64,000 nt of DNA from Mesonia aquimarina (GCF_003667275.1 NZ_RCNV01000008.1:62001-126000); one strand, 5' to 3'; positions 27,317 to 34,898 are shown, counted from the first letter of the stretch. Notes: generated from the sequence alone by a model not told the origin. Translations and numbers: made by a program.

Positions 27317-27775
27317 TTATTTTTCTTTGTTGTTATTTGCGATCATAAATAAGCCTAAAGCTCCTAAAGCCATTTTGCCCCAATGCTTTTGAATAATTGA
27401 CTTTTCGCCTGAAACCGTGGCGGTTTGTTCTGCGGTTTGATTCACGGTTTGTGTTGGCTGGTTTTCGGTTTGATTTTCCGTTATGCTTGCCGTTTGTTGC
27501 TGGTTTTCAGTTTTCGGTTGCTGTTTTGTGGCGATAGTAAAACGTCCGTTATTTTTAGTAATAATAACCGGGCTTTTAAGCTTATGATAAGCAACAGAAA
27601 AGCTTTCTAAACCATAAGGCGTAATGCTTATTTGTTCATTTTCATTTTCTACGGAAACAACTGCATAACCATTTGAACCACTTACAGAATTACCGTATTT
27701 TGGCTGCACGTAAACGTTGCTAATCGGTTGTAAATTAGCGTCTAAAAACTGTACTTTTTTGCTTAATTCCTCCAT
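27317..27775 (-). CDS. Paralogue with beta domain, Q/T-rich linker and C-terminal membrane helix
   Basis: A 152-residue protein. Its first 70 residues repeat the fold pattern of the neighbour (QFLDANLQPISNVYVQPKYG and YAVVSVENENEQISI). A disordered linker rich in Gln, Thr and Asn follows (about 80-125) and contains QTVNQTAEQTATVSGEK, which is encoded by a copy of the element's dispersed DNA repeat. A short membrane helix (MALGALGLFMIA) closes the protein. It begins one base inside the stop of the 247-residue gene upstream. Confidence 0.55.
   Translation of the reverse strand: MEELSKKVQFLDANLQPISNVYVQPKYGNSVSGSNGYAVVSVENENEQISITPYGLESFSVAYHKLKSPVIITKNNGRFTIATKQQPKTENQQQTASITENQTENQPTQTVNQTAEQTATVSGEKSIIQKHWGKMALGALGLFMIANNNKEK
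27412..27450 (+). repeat. Dispersed palindromic repeat, extended copy
   Basis: Half-sites AAACCGTG (27412-27419) and CACGGTTT (27443-27450) enclose a spacer in which the unit gcggtttg is duplicated. It lies inside the coding region of the 152-residue gene. Confidence 0.7.
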
Positions 27776-28518
27776 TACGCTACAATTAAATCATTAACAT
27801 TTGCCATGACTTCCGTCCACGAAAAAACGCCCTTATCAATAATTGCAATTTCACCGCCGTTTCCGTCCGGGATTAATTTTTCTACCGTTCCGATTTTGTC
27901 TCCCTTATTGTAGTTTTGAGAAAAAGCCCCTTTCTGCCAAAGATTGTTGACTTCTTCAGCTTCGTAAACTGCTAAACCTTGTACGTTTGAAGCTACTTTG
28001 CTACCTACATTAATCGGCATAGCCGTTGTAATTACTTGCGGTGCTATTTGCTGAAGGTGCTTAATTTCATCATTGTCTAGTTCAAACCTTAGCCATTCGT
28101 ATAACCCGTATGCGTTGTCAATCCAAGAACCACCGTCAGCCCCCAGCTGCTTTTGATAATACTTCTTACCAAAGGCATTTGATATTTTTACAAAATCGTT
28201 GTAGGTTTTTCCGTCTAAGACTTCATAAATATCTTGGGTATCTGTTCCCGGATAACGCATCGCTTCATAAAGTGTATCGGCTGCCTGTTTTGCATCAAAA
28301 CTAGATAAAGAAGAAGGCGTTTTGCTTTGATCTTCTCTTATGGTAATGCTGGTAGGTTTATCGGTTAGATGCTTATAAATAAAATAACCACCTACCAATG
28401 CAGCACCACCTACCACAATAGTTTTACCATTATCTTTGATAAAAGATTTGGCTTTTTCTCCGGTAGATAGTGCCGTTAAGGCTAGGCTTCCTATGGCAAA
28501 AGGATTGGCTAATAGCAT
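27775..28518 (-). CDS. Unknown protein with N-terminal membrane segment
   Basis: A 247-residue protein. A hydrophobic helix (GKTIVVGGAALVGGYFIYKHL) lies at about residues 30-50. The rest is soluble and mixed alpha/beta, with a helical region (QAADTLYEAMRYPGTDTQDI, YEWLRFELDNDEI) and a C-terminal beta part rich in Gly (LIPDGNGGEIAIID). I recognise no family. Its place in the run of single-helix proteins suggests a virion membrane protein. Confidence 0.5.
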   Translation of the reverse strand: MLLANPFAIGSLALTALSTGEKAKSFIKDNGKTIVVGGAALVGGYFIYKHLTDKPTSITIREDQSKTPSSLSSFDAKQAADTLYEAMRYPGTDTQDIYEVLDGKTYNDFVKISNAFGKKYYQKQLGADGGSWIDNAYGLYEWLRFELDNDEIKHLQQIAPQVITTAMPINVGSKVASNVQGLAVYEAEEVNNLWQKGAFSQNYNKGDKIGTVEKLIPDGNGGEIAIIDKGVFSWTEVMANVNDLIVA

Positions 28519-28521
28519 AGT

Positions 28522-28722
28522 TTAGAGTTTTAAAAATGATTTGAGCATTAAGAATTTGCTATTTGCTGTTAAATATTCTTTAGCTTTTGAACTTTGGGCG
28601 ATTTTCCCTAAACGTTCTAATTGTTGATTGTCTAGGCTATCTTCTATATGCTGAAGTATCTCCCTTCTTTTTTCAGCATCTACCGGATTGAGCGATCTAA
28701 CTTGAACTTGTGGCATTTTCAT
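28522..28722 (-). CDS. Small helical protein of unknown function
   Basis: A 66-residue protein, mostly helical and charged (DAEKRREILQHIEDSLDNQQLERLGKIAQ). Its start overlaps the end of the upstream 279-residue gene by 26 bases, which supports coupled translation. No family is recognised. Confidence 0.5.
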   Translation of the reverse strand: MKMPQVQVRSLNPVDAEKRREILQHIEDSLDNQQLERLGKIAQSSKAKEYLTANSKFLMLKSFLKL

Positions 28723-29536
28723 TTTGTTTTTTATATGATTGTTGAACTAATTGCGTGTATTGTTTTAAAAATTCTTCATCCTTATTCATAAAGCGATCTA
28801 TAACTTGGTAAGCCATTTGAACAGCATCGTCCGATACATCTTTTCGACTAACTATTTTAATTAGCTCTCCTTTATATCTAGATAAGTTAACAGCATTCAA
28901 GGCGGGTTCAACAGCTTCCGGTTTGCTGCTTTTCATTTCCACAATACCATTGACAATTGTAGAAATAGTGTCTGGGTTGAAACTTTCCATTAACTTCTCA
29001 AAAACTCCGGGCTTTCCTTCAACACCTAGTTCGTATTTTAAAAGTTTAATTTTTAGTTCTTGATTCTCCTCTTTAGCAGATTCATATTTATCTTCTAGAG
29101 TTTCAAACTTCCTTTCTAACTTATCGTGATTTATAATCTTATATGATTGTTCACCACTTAAACCGGGTGAGCTCATAGCCGGTTGATGAAAATGCGGTTG
29201 TGTAGGGGCGGCAGCTTGTGCTGAATTTCCGCCCCCTTCCACAACACGCTCTTCTTTGGTTGATTGTTTCGGTTTGCTGTCATTTGAAAGTAGGAAAGGC
29301 TTTGCTATTCCTATTCTACGAGAAGAAGATCCCCATTTTCTTATGCGTTGAATAATTATTTTACTGTAGCCCTTATCAAGAAGCTCAGCAAAATAATCCA
29401 TAGGATCTGTAAATTTTTCACTTAACCATTCAGAAGTTACACTTTTATTCAATTCCTTTTCATCAGCATAATTGTAAACTTCAAGTGAATGAGTATCTGC
29501 TTTGTATAGCCATTTTATGTAATCCTGTAAATTCAT
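28697..29536 (-). CDS. Coiled-coil protein of unknown function
   Basis: A 279-residue protein. The N-terminal third (about 1-90) is helical and ends in a basic patch (IRKWGSSSRRIG). A low-complexity Gly/Ala/Pro linker follows, then a coiled coil (KLERKFETLEDKYESAKEENQELKIKLLKYEL, given here in part; about 155-185) and a helical C-terminus. No membrane segment is seen. It may be a scaffold or minor capsid protein; this is inference from position only. Confidence 0.5.
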   Translation of the reverse strand: MNLQDYIKWLYKADTHSLEVYNYADEKELNKSVTSEWLSEKFTDPMDYFAELLDKGYSKIIIQRIRKWGSSSRRIGIAKPFLLSNDSKPKQSTKEERVVEGGGNSAQAAAPTQPHFHQPAMSSPGLSGEQSYKIINHDKLERKFETLEDKYESAKEENQELKIKLLKYELGVEGKPGVFEKLMESFNPDTISTIVNGIVEMKSSKPEAVEPALNAVNLSRYKGELIKIVSRKDVSDDAVQMAYQVIDRFMNKDEEFLKQYTQLVQQSYKKQNENATSSS

Positions 29537-29575
29537 AAATTTAATTTAGTTAGTGTGTGGAATAGTGTTTTGTCT

Positions 29576-29848
29576 CTAGCAGCTTTCAGGCTCTTGTCTC
29601 TCTACACCGTAATAGCAAACCAAGCGATTAACTCCTTCTTGATTTTCAGGAAACTCTATAGATAATCTGCCGTAAGATTTAGCCCCTTGAAAACCGGCAT
29701 TAAAAGCTTCTTTTGGCTGGAGCAATACTCCGTTTATTAACACGTTAGTATCGCCAACGTTGTGTATTCTAGGCTCGATCATAGCATCAATTGAAAATTG
29801 AAGATCATCGCTAGTTATCTGCTTATTTGCTAAGTTTACATTTAGCAT
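29576..29848 (-). CDS. Small beta-rich protein in the capsid-like cluster
   Basis: A 90-residue protein with regular beta patterning (VNLANKQITSDDLQFSIDAM, GDTNVLINGVLLQP, YGRLSIEFPENQEG) and a Cys at the end. It overlaps the 117-residue gene by seven bases. The three beta-rich genes at 29.6-30.9 kb lie together and could be coat or vertex proteins. No family is recognised. Confidence 0.5.
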   Translation of the reverse strand: MLNVNLANKQITSDDLQFSIDAMIEPRIHNVGDTNVLINGVLLQPKEAFNAGFQGAKSYGRLSIEFPENQEGVNRLVCYYGVERQEPESC

Positions 29849-30195
29849 GATGCGGTTTTTTCAGTTAAAAAAACTACTTCAATAATGGCTTTTTCTCCAT
29901 TTGCAATCGGCGCACTTGCATTTAATTTTACCGTTAAATCTGAACCACCTTTATGGTCTAATTCTAAAGCACGTTGCTTAAAATTTCCAAACTGACCGTC
30001 ATAAAATTTAACGTCCATAGGTGGGTGTAACTCGCTTCCATTTTCATCTATAGAAACTCTAACAGATTCATTAGAAGTACCTCCTTTTACAGCAGCTACA
30101 AAAACACGTTCGCCACTATCTAAGGTTACTTTTTTATCTTTTATTTGTTCGTTCTCATTAAGTACAAAAAGAACACTTTTATAATTTGGTTTCAT
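29842..30195 (-). CDS. Beta-rich protein, minor coat candidate
   Basis: A 117-residue protein with alternating hydrophobic and polar residues throughout (YKSVLFVLNENEQIKDKKV, SGERVFVAAVKGG, KAIIEVVFLTE), consistent with a single jelly roll or similar sandwich. It ends in Cys, like its neighbour. It starts just after the strong terminator that follows the 199-residue gene, so its expression should be lower than that of the latter. Confidence 0.5.
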   Translation of the reverse strand: MKPNYKSVLFVLNENEQIKDKKVTLDSGERVFVAAVKGGTSNESVRVSIDENGSELHPPMDVKFYDGQFGNFKQRALELDHKGGSDLTVKLNASAPIANGEKAIIEVVFLTEKTASC

Positions 30196-30214
30196 GGGAA
30201 TGTTTTAGATTAAA

Positions 30215-30249
30215 AAAAGCCTTGCCTTACTTGTTTAGGCAAGGCTTTT
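30215..30249 (-). terminator. Strong intra-operon terminator after the capsid candidate
   Basis: AAAAGCCTTGCCT (30215-30227) and AGGCAAGGCTTTT (30237-30249) form a perfect 13-base-pair stem with a nine-base loop. On the minus strand it ends in seven T residues. It sits 27 bases past the stop of the 199-residue gene, inside an otherwise continuous operon. Confidence 0.85.
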
Positions 30250-30276
30250 AGAATTATGAATAATCACGAAAAAAGT

Positions 30277-30876
30277 CTATGATTTTGGTGCAGTAGAATA
30301 GCCCCAAGTTTTAATCTTAAAGAACCAATTATTGTCTGCATCAGCAGCAGCGGTCATTTCTGAATCTGCTGGGAATGCGATTTTGATTTTGGTTTCTTCA
30401 GCATCACGTAAAGAAAACGGAATACCTAAATCAACTACTTGATCTCTTGGATCATCACTTGTCGCTTCAGCAATTAAGTCTGACATTGGGCGTTCTACAA
30501 TTACATTACCACGTTGAATAATTTGCAAAGTCGCATTTTCTAAGCCAGCCGGGAAGTTTTGGTTAAACTTGCTATCTCCGGCTTTTGTTCCTTTAGCTAG
30601 ACTTACGCCGATCATAGAAGATAGGTGACCTTCATTTCTAGGCAAAGTGTTTTCAGAAATTGTCGAAACTCCGTCAATTTTTTTGGTTTGTGCATCCAAA
30701 ATATCAATAGTTCCGCTCTTACCGGAAATATCTTTGGTTACAAAATGAGAAATAGGACGGATTGAAAAATCGTCTGCTTTAATTCTCTCGTTCAATTCAG
30801 CAGAAAATCGTCCTTGATTAGCTAAAGCTTTAAAAATAGCTCGTGTAGCGTTTAAATTATCTAATTGTACTTTCAT
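30277..30876 (-). CDS. Candidate major capsid protein
   Basis: A 199-residue soluble protein without membrane segment or signal. After a short N-terminal helix it is predicted by eye to be beta-rich (DDFSIRPISHFVTKDI, GTIDILDAQTKKIDGVSTI, ATLQIIQRGNVIVERP, TKIKIAFPADSEM, NWFFKIKTWGYST). It is followed directly by a strong terminator, which should make it the most abundant product of the operon, as expected of a major coat protein. It lies among other small beta-rich genes. No sequence family is recognised, so the capsid role is inference and confidence in function is low although the gene itself is clear. Confidence 0.5.
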   Translation of the reverse strand: MKVQLDNLNATRAIFKALANQGRFSAELNERIKADDFSIRPISHFVTKDISGKSGTIDILDAQTKKIDGVSTISENTLPRNEGHLSSMIGVSLAKGTKAGDSKFNQNFPAGLENATLQIIQRGNVIVERPMSDLIAEATSDDPRDQVVDLGIPFSLRDAEETKIKIAFPADSEMTAAADADNNWFFKIKTWGYSTAPKS

Positions 30877-30941
30877 CTTTGAAATAATTTTTTGATTGAT
30901 TTTGATTTAATTTTTTAAGCCTTGTAAGGCATTCTATTTTC

Positions 30942-31430
30942 TTACGTTAAAGCTGCAATAGCTTCTGTATCGTTTTCATTTCTCCCTCCTTCATCAATAA
31001 CTCTTACATCATTTTCAGGAAGTCCGCCGAAATTAAAAACCGGTTCGGCTAAAAAAGGACTAGCCATTGCTCCGGTTGCATCACAAGGACAAGCTAAGCC
31101 CAAAGCTCCGGCAGTTAACTTATCCATTACTGAAGCATTTTCAGTTGGCACGCTAACCTTGTCTTTTACTAATCCTGTTACTAGGTCATAACCTTGTTTT
31201 GCGGAAGCTCCTAAAGCCACACCTTTTAAGATTTTACCTGCTGTAGATTTATCTTTTGATAAACCACTAGATACTACTAAGCCACCGGCAGTCATTGCGC
31301 CTTGCCCGATCTGTTTTTGAGATTCAGGAACTAAAGCCATTCCGGCATTACTAGTCATAATACCGGCACCAACGGCAGCAAGCATTATAACTGAATCGCT
31401 AAGCGTATTCTTACTTAATTTGAAATTCAT
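30942..31430 (-). CDS. Hydrophobic, glycine/alanine-rich membrane protein
   Basis: A 162-residue protein with at least two hydrophobic stretches (SVIMLAAVGAGIMTSNAGMAL and AMTAGGLVVSSGL) and a Gly/Ala-rich middle. A CPCDATG segment occurs near residue 120 and the tail is acidic. Such Ala/Gly-rich membrane proteins are typical of the internal membrane of membrane-containing phages, but no homologue is recognised. It is placed directly upstream of the capsid candidate. Confidence 0.5.
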   Translation of the reverse strand: MNFKLSKNTLSDSVIMLAAVGAGIMTSNAGMALVPESQKQIGQGAMTAGGLVVSSGLSKDKSTAGKILKGVALGASAKQGYDLVTGLVKDKVSVPTENASVMDKLTAGALGLACPCDATGAMASPFLAEPVFNFGGLPENDVRVIDEGGRNENDTEAIAALT

Positions 31431-31482
31431 ACGTTTCGATTTTTGATTGATAAATAATTATTAATTGATTGAACTTTCTTTG

Positions 31483-32565
31483 TTATTTTTTTGCTATTAA
31501 GTAAATAACTCCACCGCCAAAAAGAAGCTTCCACCATAAACCACTATTCTTTTTTTCTTCAGAAACCGTGGCGGTTTGATTCACGGTTTGTTCGGTTGGT
31601 TGCTCTTTGGTTTGATCTTCCGGCTGTGTTGTGGTTGGCTCTTGTATTGTAGGTTGATAAGTGCCTGTACCTTCTACATTTTCAGGATTAATTTCCTTAT
31701 TTACAGACCCTTTATCTTTATTCTGTAAATAGCCCTTATCTACTAATTTTTGATTATCGTCTAAGCTTTCAAAAACTTTTTCATTTGGATTAAATGGACT
31801 TAAACCTCCTTTATTTTTGCCGTTACCTTGTAATATTTGTAAAGCTCTAGTAGGTTTTTTTCCTGTACCCGGTTCAACAAATACTTCAAAGCTTGTTTTA
31901 CCGTCTTTATTCCAGTTCAATAATTCAGGTGTTTTTCCTAAATATTTTGAACCTTGTAGCGTTACGGTTTTTACTTGAGCGGTTACACCGACTTTCTTTA
32001 AAGCTTCTATATAGCTTTCTCTTAAAGACGTTAAAAAAGTATTGATGATCTCCGGCTTGGTCTCATCTTGTGAATAATCAGCACCTTCAAAACCTACTCC
32101 ATTTAATCCTAATTCTTTACGCTTTACCGTATAGTATAAGTGAGCTACGCTAAGCGATTCAATTACCTTATTTATTCTCGATCTATATTCAGCCGATTTT
32201 AAATAAGTGGTATTTTGAGAACCTTTAATTGTTTTACCTAAAGCATAGATATAAGGTTTAAAGGTTTTCTCCACCCATTTTTCAAGTTTCTTTAGTTCTT
32301 CTACTTCTTCTTTTGTAGGCTCTTTAGCTAACGTTAATTTTGGTGCCATTGCACCCGGAGCGCTACCGTTATTTTGATCTTTAAAATTCAATATCCTTGA
32401 TTGAAAATATTGTCCTACACCGTAACCAATAGCAGAACCAATTGGGCCACCAATAAGAAAACCTAAAGCACCACCAATTTTGGCTAAGTTTTTTGCAATA
32501 GAAGATTTTACACTATTCCATAAATCGCCGAAAAAACCGTTTAATCCTGTATTACTTTGTTGCAT
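31483..32565 (-). CDS. Unknown protein with glycine-zipper region and C-terminal membrane helix
   Basis: A protein of about 360 residues from the ATG at 32563-32565; a start 16 codons upstream (32613) would overlap the previous gene by 62 bases. An N-terminal glycine-zipper (GALGFLIGGPIGSAIGYGVG) suggests membrane insertion. A long soluble part follows (about 75-290). A Pro/Thr/Gln-rich linker contains EQTVNQTATVSEEK, encoded by the dispersed repeat, and a short C-terminal helix (WWKLLFGGGVIYLI) closes it. A pore or DNA-delivery role is possible but unsupported. Confidence 0.5.
   Translation of the reverse strand: MQQSNTGLNGFFGDLWNSVKSSIAKNLAKIGGALGFLIGGPIGSAIGYGVGQYFQSRILNFKDQNNGSAPGAMAPKLTLAKEPTKEEVEELKKLEKWVEKTFKPYIYALGKTIKGSQNTTYLKSAEYRSRINKVIESLSVAHLYYTVKRKELGLNGVGFEGADYSQDETKPEIINTFLTSLRESYIEALKKVGVTAQVKTVTLQGSKYLGKTPELLNWNKDGKTSFEVFVEPGTGKKPTRALQILQGNGKNKGGLSPFNPNEKVFESLDDNQKLVDKGYLQNKDKGSVNKEINPENVEGTGTYQPTIQEPTTTQPEDQTKEQPTEQTVNQTATVSEEKKNSGLWWKLLFGGGVIYLIAKK
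31563..31589 (+). repeat. Dispersed palindromic repeat, perfect copy in coding DNA
   Basis: AAACCGTG (31563-31570), spacer gcggtttgatt, CACGGTTT (31582-31589). The half-sites are exact inverted complements. On the minus strand it encodes TVNQTATV. Confidence 0.75.
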
Positions 32566-34291
32566 TCTTGTTTGTTTTTTTGGTTGGAGTATTCGTTTTT
32601 TTGGCATTTTCATTCATCGCCTTTTTTATGCTTGGATAAGCGAGTAGTGCAATTCCAGCTAAAACACCTAAACCGCCAAATTTGGCAGTAGAAGTATTGC
32701 CTTGAACGTTTTTTAGCTTTTCGTTAGGTACTTGAAATTGATTGTTTCCTTTGTTTTTTTCTTTTCCGGTAAAAACTGTATCTATTAAATCTCCAAGATT
32801 AAACCCACCGTTGTTATTATTGTTGCTACCGTTATTGTTAGAAGAATTATTTCCTGAACCTATATCCCCAAAATCAACGTTAGTTTCATTTTTAGGTGCT
32901 ATTATTTTCTCTTGAAAATAAATGTTATCCGAATAGCTTATTTTTCCCCAACCGGGAAACTGAACATTCATAGAATATACAGCAGGATTAAGAAAAGTAT
33001 CTTTAAAAGTATATCCGGCATCTGTAAGTTTCTTTCTTATTTTACTTCTAAACTCTTTAAGAAGATCTAATAACATTTCGCAACTTTTTATAGTGCAACT
33101 ACTCCAATCTCCTTTAATATTCTTGTCTAACTTGTTGTAATACAGATTGCAAAGACGTAAATATTTATCATAATTTTTTTGATTTACTCCTTTCGCTAAT
33201 GACTGACTTATTATAAAAGGAAAATCTTTATCTGCTCTGGACTTCGCTTCTTTTGGCTTTAACCAACCGCTGTTATAATAATTACAATGCTCTACATCAA
33301 AAAAATCTTCAACGTCTCCCCAAATATCACTAATCCAATCTCCTATACTTCCGTCTTTTAGTAAATTTTCCCAATCTATACCATTACCCGAACCACCGTT
33401 ACCGGCATTTAACCCACGATTAGGGAACTCAAATAAAAAACCGCCTTTATTTACGGCTGAAATTCTAATTCCTTCACTAGTAATATTAAAGGCTAATGTT
33501 TCTCTTGTAACACCTTGACTAATTAAATATTGAATATAACCAGCCATTTGTGTGGCGGTTTTTTGTGTGAAACCGTAACGGTTTTCCACGGTTTGTTTAA
33601 AAACCTCTAAGGCGTTTTTTTGCTTTTGATTTAACGCTATGCTTGGTTGCGCCGCGTTAAGCCCCACGTATTTATGCTGCTGCATGATTTTGTCTTTTGA
33701 TTCTAAAAAGTTTACTTCTATGTTGTGGTGCGTCGTAGGATCTAGTACTAAATAGTTTTCATGGGCGAGTTCTTTTTTTATGTTTTTTGCATTTTGATTG
33801 GTAGGTACAACTACATAAACATGCGTCCATAAGTGAGAATATTCACCGGGTTGTCTTACTTGACGTATTACACCGGTAAGCCCCATGCTTTTAAGTAAAC
33901 ACATAGCAAAAACGGTATAACTTTTACAGTCTATACCTTTTTTTCGTTGCGACCACGCACAAGCTGGAGAGCGTAATTGTTGCAATTGGCCGTCTGCTAA
34001 GTATTGAATATGATTGTATAACCACTCGTAAATATTATTCACGGTTTGGCTCACGGTTTGACCAATAAGAAGCTTGGCAAGTTTATCGGTTTGATAAGAA
34101 TACTTATCTATCCACTCTGCCATAAACTCAACACCTTCAAAAGTGTTATTGCTACCGTCTCCAAAATTAGAAACGGCACAACTCACTTTTTCAAAAAGCT
34201 TGTTGTAACGTTTTCCGTCCTTGATTGGTCGCTGTAATGGTGCTGATATTTGTTGTACTAAACTCAATATTATGCGATTGATTGAGTACAA
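32552..34291 (-). CDS. Transglutaminase-like protein with C-terminal membrane helix
   Basis: A 579-residue protein. A transglutaminase-like cysteine protease fold lies at about residues 85-200 with a plausible triad: Cys in KKGIDCKSYTVFAM, His in LWTHVYVVVP and Asp in YLVLDPTTH. A long unassigned middle, an Asn-rich tract, a membrane helix (FGGLGVLAGIALLAYPSI) and a Lys/Thr/Asn tail follow. It is the first gene of the leftward virion-like operon. The first in-frame start is TTG at 34291; the first ATG is codon 57 (34123), and coding character extends upstream of it, so the start is uncertain. In a virion it might crosslink coat proteins or cleave peptidoglycan. Confidence 0.65.
   Translation of the reverse strand: MYSINRIILSLVQQISAPLQRPIKDGKRYNKLFEKVSCAVSNFGDGSNNTFEGVEFMAEWIDKYSYQTDKLAKLLIGQTVSQTVNNIYEWLYNHIQYLADGQLQQLRSPACAWSQRKKGIDCKSYTVFAMCLLKSMGLTGVIRQVRQPGEYSHLWTHVYVVVPTNQNAKNIKKELAHENYLVLDPTTHHNIEVNFLESKDKIMQQHKYVGLNAAQPSIALNQKQKNALEVFKQTVENRYGFTQKTATQMAGYIQYLISQGVTRETLAFNITSEGIRISAVNKGGFLFEFPNRGLNAGNGGSGNGIDWENLLKDGSIGDWISDIWGDVEDFFDVEHCNYYNSGWLKPKEAKSRADKDFPFIISQSLAKGVNQKNYDKYLRLCNLYYNKLDKNIKGDWSSCTIKSCEMLLDLLKEFRSKIRKKLTDAGYTFKDTFLNPAVYSMNVQFPGWGKISYSDNIYFQEKIIAPKNETNVDFGDIGSGNNSSNNNGSNNNNNGGFNLGDLIDTVFTGKEKNKGNNQFQVPNEKLKNVQGNTSTAKFGGLGVLAGIALLAYPSIKKAMNENAKKTNTPTKKTNKNATK
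33570..33594 (+). repeat. Dispersed repeat, variant copy
   Basis: AAACCGT (33570-33576) followed by ACGGTTT and then CACGGTTT (33587-33594), with gtggcggttt just to the left. It is a rearranged set of the same half-sites inside the transglutaminase-like gene. Confidence 0.5.
34040..34059 (+). repeat. Dispersed repeat, tandem right half-sites
   Basis: CACGGTTT occurs at 34040-34047 and 34052-34059, 12 bases apart and in direct orientation. The left half-site is absent. Confidence 0.5.
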
Positions 34292-34320
34292 ATATTGGGA
34301 GAAGAAAATATCTAAAAACC

Positions 34321-34420
34321 AGTTTCGACTAGGTTCGACTAGGTTCGACTAGGTTTGGTTAGTTATGGTTAGTTTCTGCTAGAAATAACCAGTTTCGACT
34401 AGAATTGACTAGTTATTTTA
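34321..34420. repeat. Ten-unit, 10-bp tandem array (iteron-like)
   Basis: One hundred bases divide exactly into ten decamers that each begin with AG. AGTTTCGACT and AGGTTCGACT are the best units (34321-34350 and 34391-34400), and the others are degenerate (AGGTTTGGTT, AGTTATGGTT, AGAATTGACT). The 10-base period equals one helical turn, so bound proteins would line one face. The array lies directly upstream of the virion-like operon, where it could be an activator array, an operator or a replication origin. Confidence 0.7.
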
Positions 34421-34436
34421 AAAATCAAACCGCCAA

Positions 34437-34463
34437 AAATAGTGGCGGTTTGATTCACGGTTT
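34437..34463 (+). repeat. Dispersed palindromic repeat, intergenic copy
   Basis: AAATAGTG (two mismatches to the left half-site) at 34437-34444, spacer gcggtttgatt, CACGGTTT at 34456-34463. A second inverted repeat, AATCAAACCGCC (34423-34434) with GGCGGTTTGATT (34444-34455), uses the spacer as its right arm, so this copy can also form a 12-base-pair hairpin. Confidence 0.65.
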
Positions 34464-34542
34464 GAATTTATTTTTAGAAGTTTTTGTAAATACTTATAAA
34501 TGGTAAACTTTTGTTTATCCTTAGCTTGCAACAATTTAAAAA

Positions 34543-34725
34543 ATGTGTAACTCGTATGAATTAAAAACAGGAGATGTCGTAAAAGGAAATACACATAACT
34601 ACAAAATGACCGTAGAAAATTCAAATGAAAAAACTGACTGTATATATTTCGATTATAAACAAAATATACACAGAGTTGTATATAAAATAAAAGGATTAAT
34701 TCTTAGAAGGGTCGCTATCGGTTAA
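34543..34725 (+). CDS. YodC/DUF2158-like small protein
   Basis: A 60-residue protein with the DUF2158 pattern: KTGDVVKGNTHNYKMTVENS, then a Cys-Ile-Tyr-Phe-Asp stretch (DCIYFDYKQNIHRVVYK) where the family has a Cys-x-Trp-Phe motif. It is convergent with a second, better-preserved member of the family at 34696-34878, and the two overlap by 30 bases. Function in the family is unknown. Confidence 0.55.
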   Translation: MCNSYELKTGDVVKGNTHNYKMTVENSNEKTDCIYFDYKQNIHRVVYKIKGLILRRVAIG

Positions 34726-34878
34726 AGCGTTCTCATAAAATTGACCATAATTATCATCATCTCCTGTAAACCAAACACATCTATATCTTTGTGTAGGGTT
34801 GTGAAATGTATTTACGGTCATTGCAGGACTACCTGATTTGAGCCAAACGATAGAACCATCGGGAAATTTTTGTGCCAT
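34696..34878 (-). CDS. YodC/DUF2158 family protein
   Basis: A 60-residue protein that fits DUF2158 well: FPDGSIVWLKSGSPAMTV at the N-terminus and YRCVWFTGDDDNYGQFYENA at the C-terminus. These small beta-barrel-like proteins are frequent on plasmids and phages but have no assigned function. It lies at the 3' end of the leftward control block, followed only by the convergent paralogue. Confidence 0.75.
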   Translation of the reverse strand: MAQKFPDGSIVWLKSGSPAMTVNTFHNPTQRYRCVWFTGDDDNYGQFYENALTDSDPSKN

Positions 34879-34898
34879 AATAAAATAGTTTTAGTTAA

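Noticed and set aside
34418-34624. Minus-strand reading frame of 68 codons
   Set aside because: It runs through the intergenic repeat and hairpin and overlaps the start of the YodC-like gene; the product has no family-like pattern.
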